Source: a bacterium
GTDB lineage: Bacteria; B130-G9
Assembly: GCA_021160245.1 (NCBI GenBank)
Contig: JAGHCW010000172.1
Span: forward strand, 1-25,113
Length of the DNA stretch: 25,113 nt
Direction of reading: 5' to 3'
The position numbers were made by a program, and so were the translations under genes. Shown piece by piece: positions 24,622 to 25,113 of this stretch. Below the pieces are notes generated by a model. That model was given only the letters and a program-made list of their open reading frames with translations, was not told the DNA's origin and made no database searches. The stretch's first letter is position 1; each line of letters begins with the position of its first letter.

Positions 24622-24736
24622 CTCGGCGGTGACCTACTCTCCCACCCCTAAAGAGGGCAGTACCATCGGCGCAGAAGGACTTTGCTTCCGTGTTCGGAAT
24701 GGGAACGGGCGTACCCCCTTCGCTATAACCGCCGAG
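24622..24736 (-). rRNA. rrf: 5S ribosomal RNA
   Basis: On the - strand the sequence opens with CTCGGCGG and ends with CCGCCGAG, the closing helix of 5S, over about 115 bases. The conserved inner parts CCCATTCCGAACACGGAAG and GGGTGGGAGAGTAGGTC are intact. It lies about 74 bases after the 23S 3' end with no tRNA between. Confidence 0.93.
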
Positions 24737-24810
24737 AAACTTTTTGTCGAAAATTGCTTCTCGGAGAGGGTTTACAGGCATATTAGCAGGTCATTAATAA
24801 ATGCGCGTCG

Positions 24811-25113
<303 letters not shown>

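Overview
This window looks like chromosome from an uncultured, probably anaerobic bacterium of moderately high GC. The 23S and 5S rRNA are bacterial in form and a clear sigma70-type promoter is present. The tungstate/molybdate uptake system is of the WtpABC type, which is best known from archaea and anaerobic bacteria. Nothing here fixes the phylum, and no phage, plasmid, IS transposase, tRNA or CRISPR array was seen.

Region 1 (about 1-8200, all + strand) is a molybdenum/tungsten cofactor block. It runs: ModE-type regulator, WtpA binding protein, WtpB permease, WtpC ATPase, a MobB-like/MobA fusion, MoeA, a compact MoaA, MoaC, and a MOSC-MogA fusion. Most genes overlap or are closely spaced, so they are probably one transcription unit covering oxyanion uptake, pterin synthesis, metal insertion and nucleotide attachment. 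MoaD, MoaE and MoeB are not in the window. A pair of palindromic repeats in inverted orientation sits between wtpA and wtpB.

Region 2 (about 8345-12007, - strand) holds a CPBP intramembrane protease, a 102-aa unknown protein, and an 829-aa multi-pass membrane protein resembling GT-C/DUF6311-like proteins. It converges with region 1 and diverges from region 3.

Region 3 (12344-20056, + strand) is a surface-glycan operon. It encodes a methyltransferase with a cysteine-rich C-terminal domain, an SGNH hydrolase or O-acyltransferase, two tandem paralogous GT2 glycosyltransferases, a stand-alone copy of their C-terminal domain, and a GT4-GT2 fusion with membrane segments. Several junctions are ATGA overlaps, so translation is probably coupled.

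Region 4 (20202-24229) carries a nitroreductase (-), a TRL-like lipoprotein (+) with a near-consensus promoter and a good intrinsic terminator, two tandem paralogous secreted proteins of unknown family (-), and a secreted TPR-like protein with a CxxCxxC motif (-). The window ends with the 3' part of an rRNA operon on the - strand: 5S rRNA and the last roughly 300 bases of 23S rRNA.

No single completely new system can be proved from sequence alone. The best candidates for something undescribed are the methyltransferase/Cys-rich fusion with the GT2 pair and their orphan C-terminal domain, the Cys-rich MobB-like/MobA fusion, and the secreted paralog pair.
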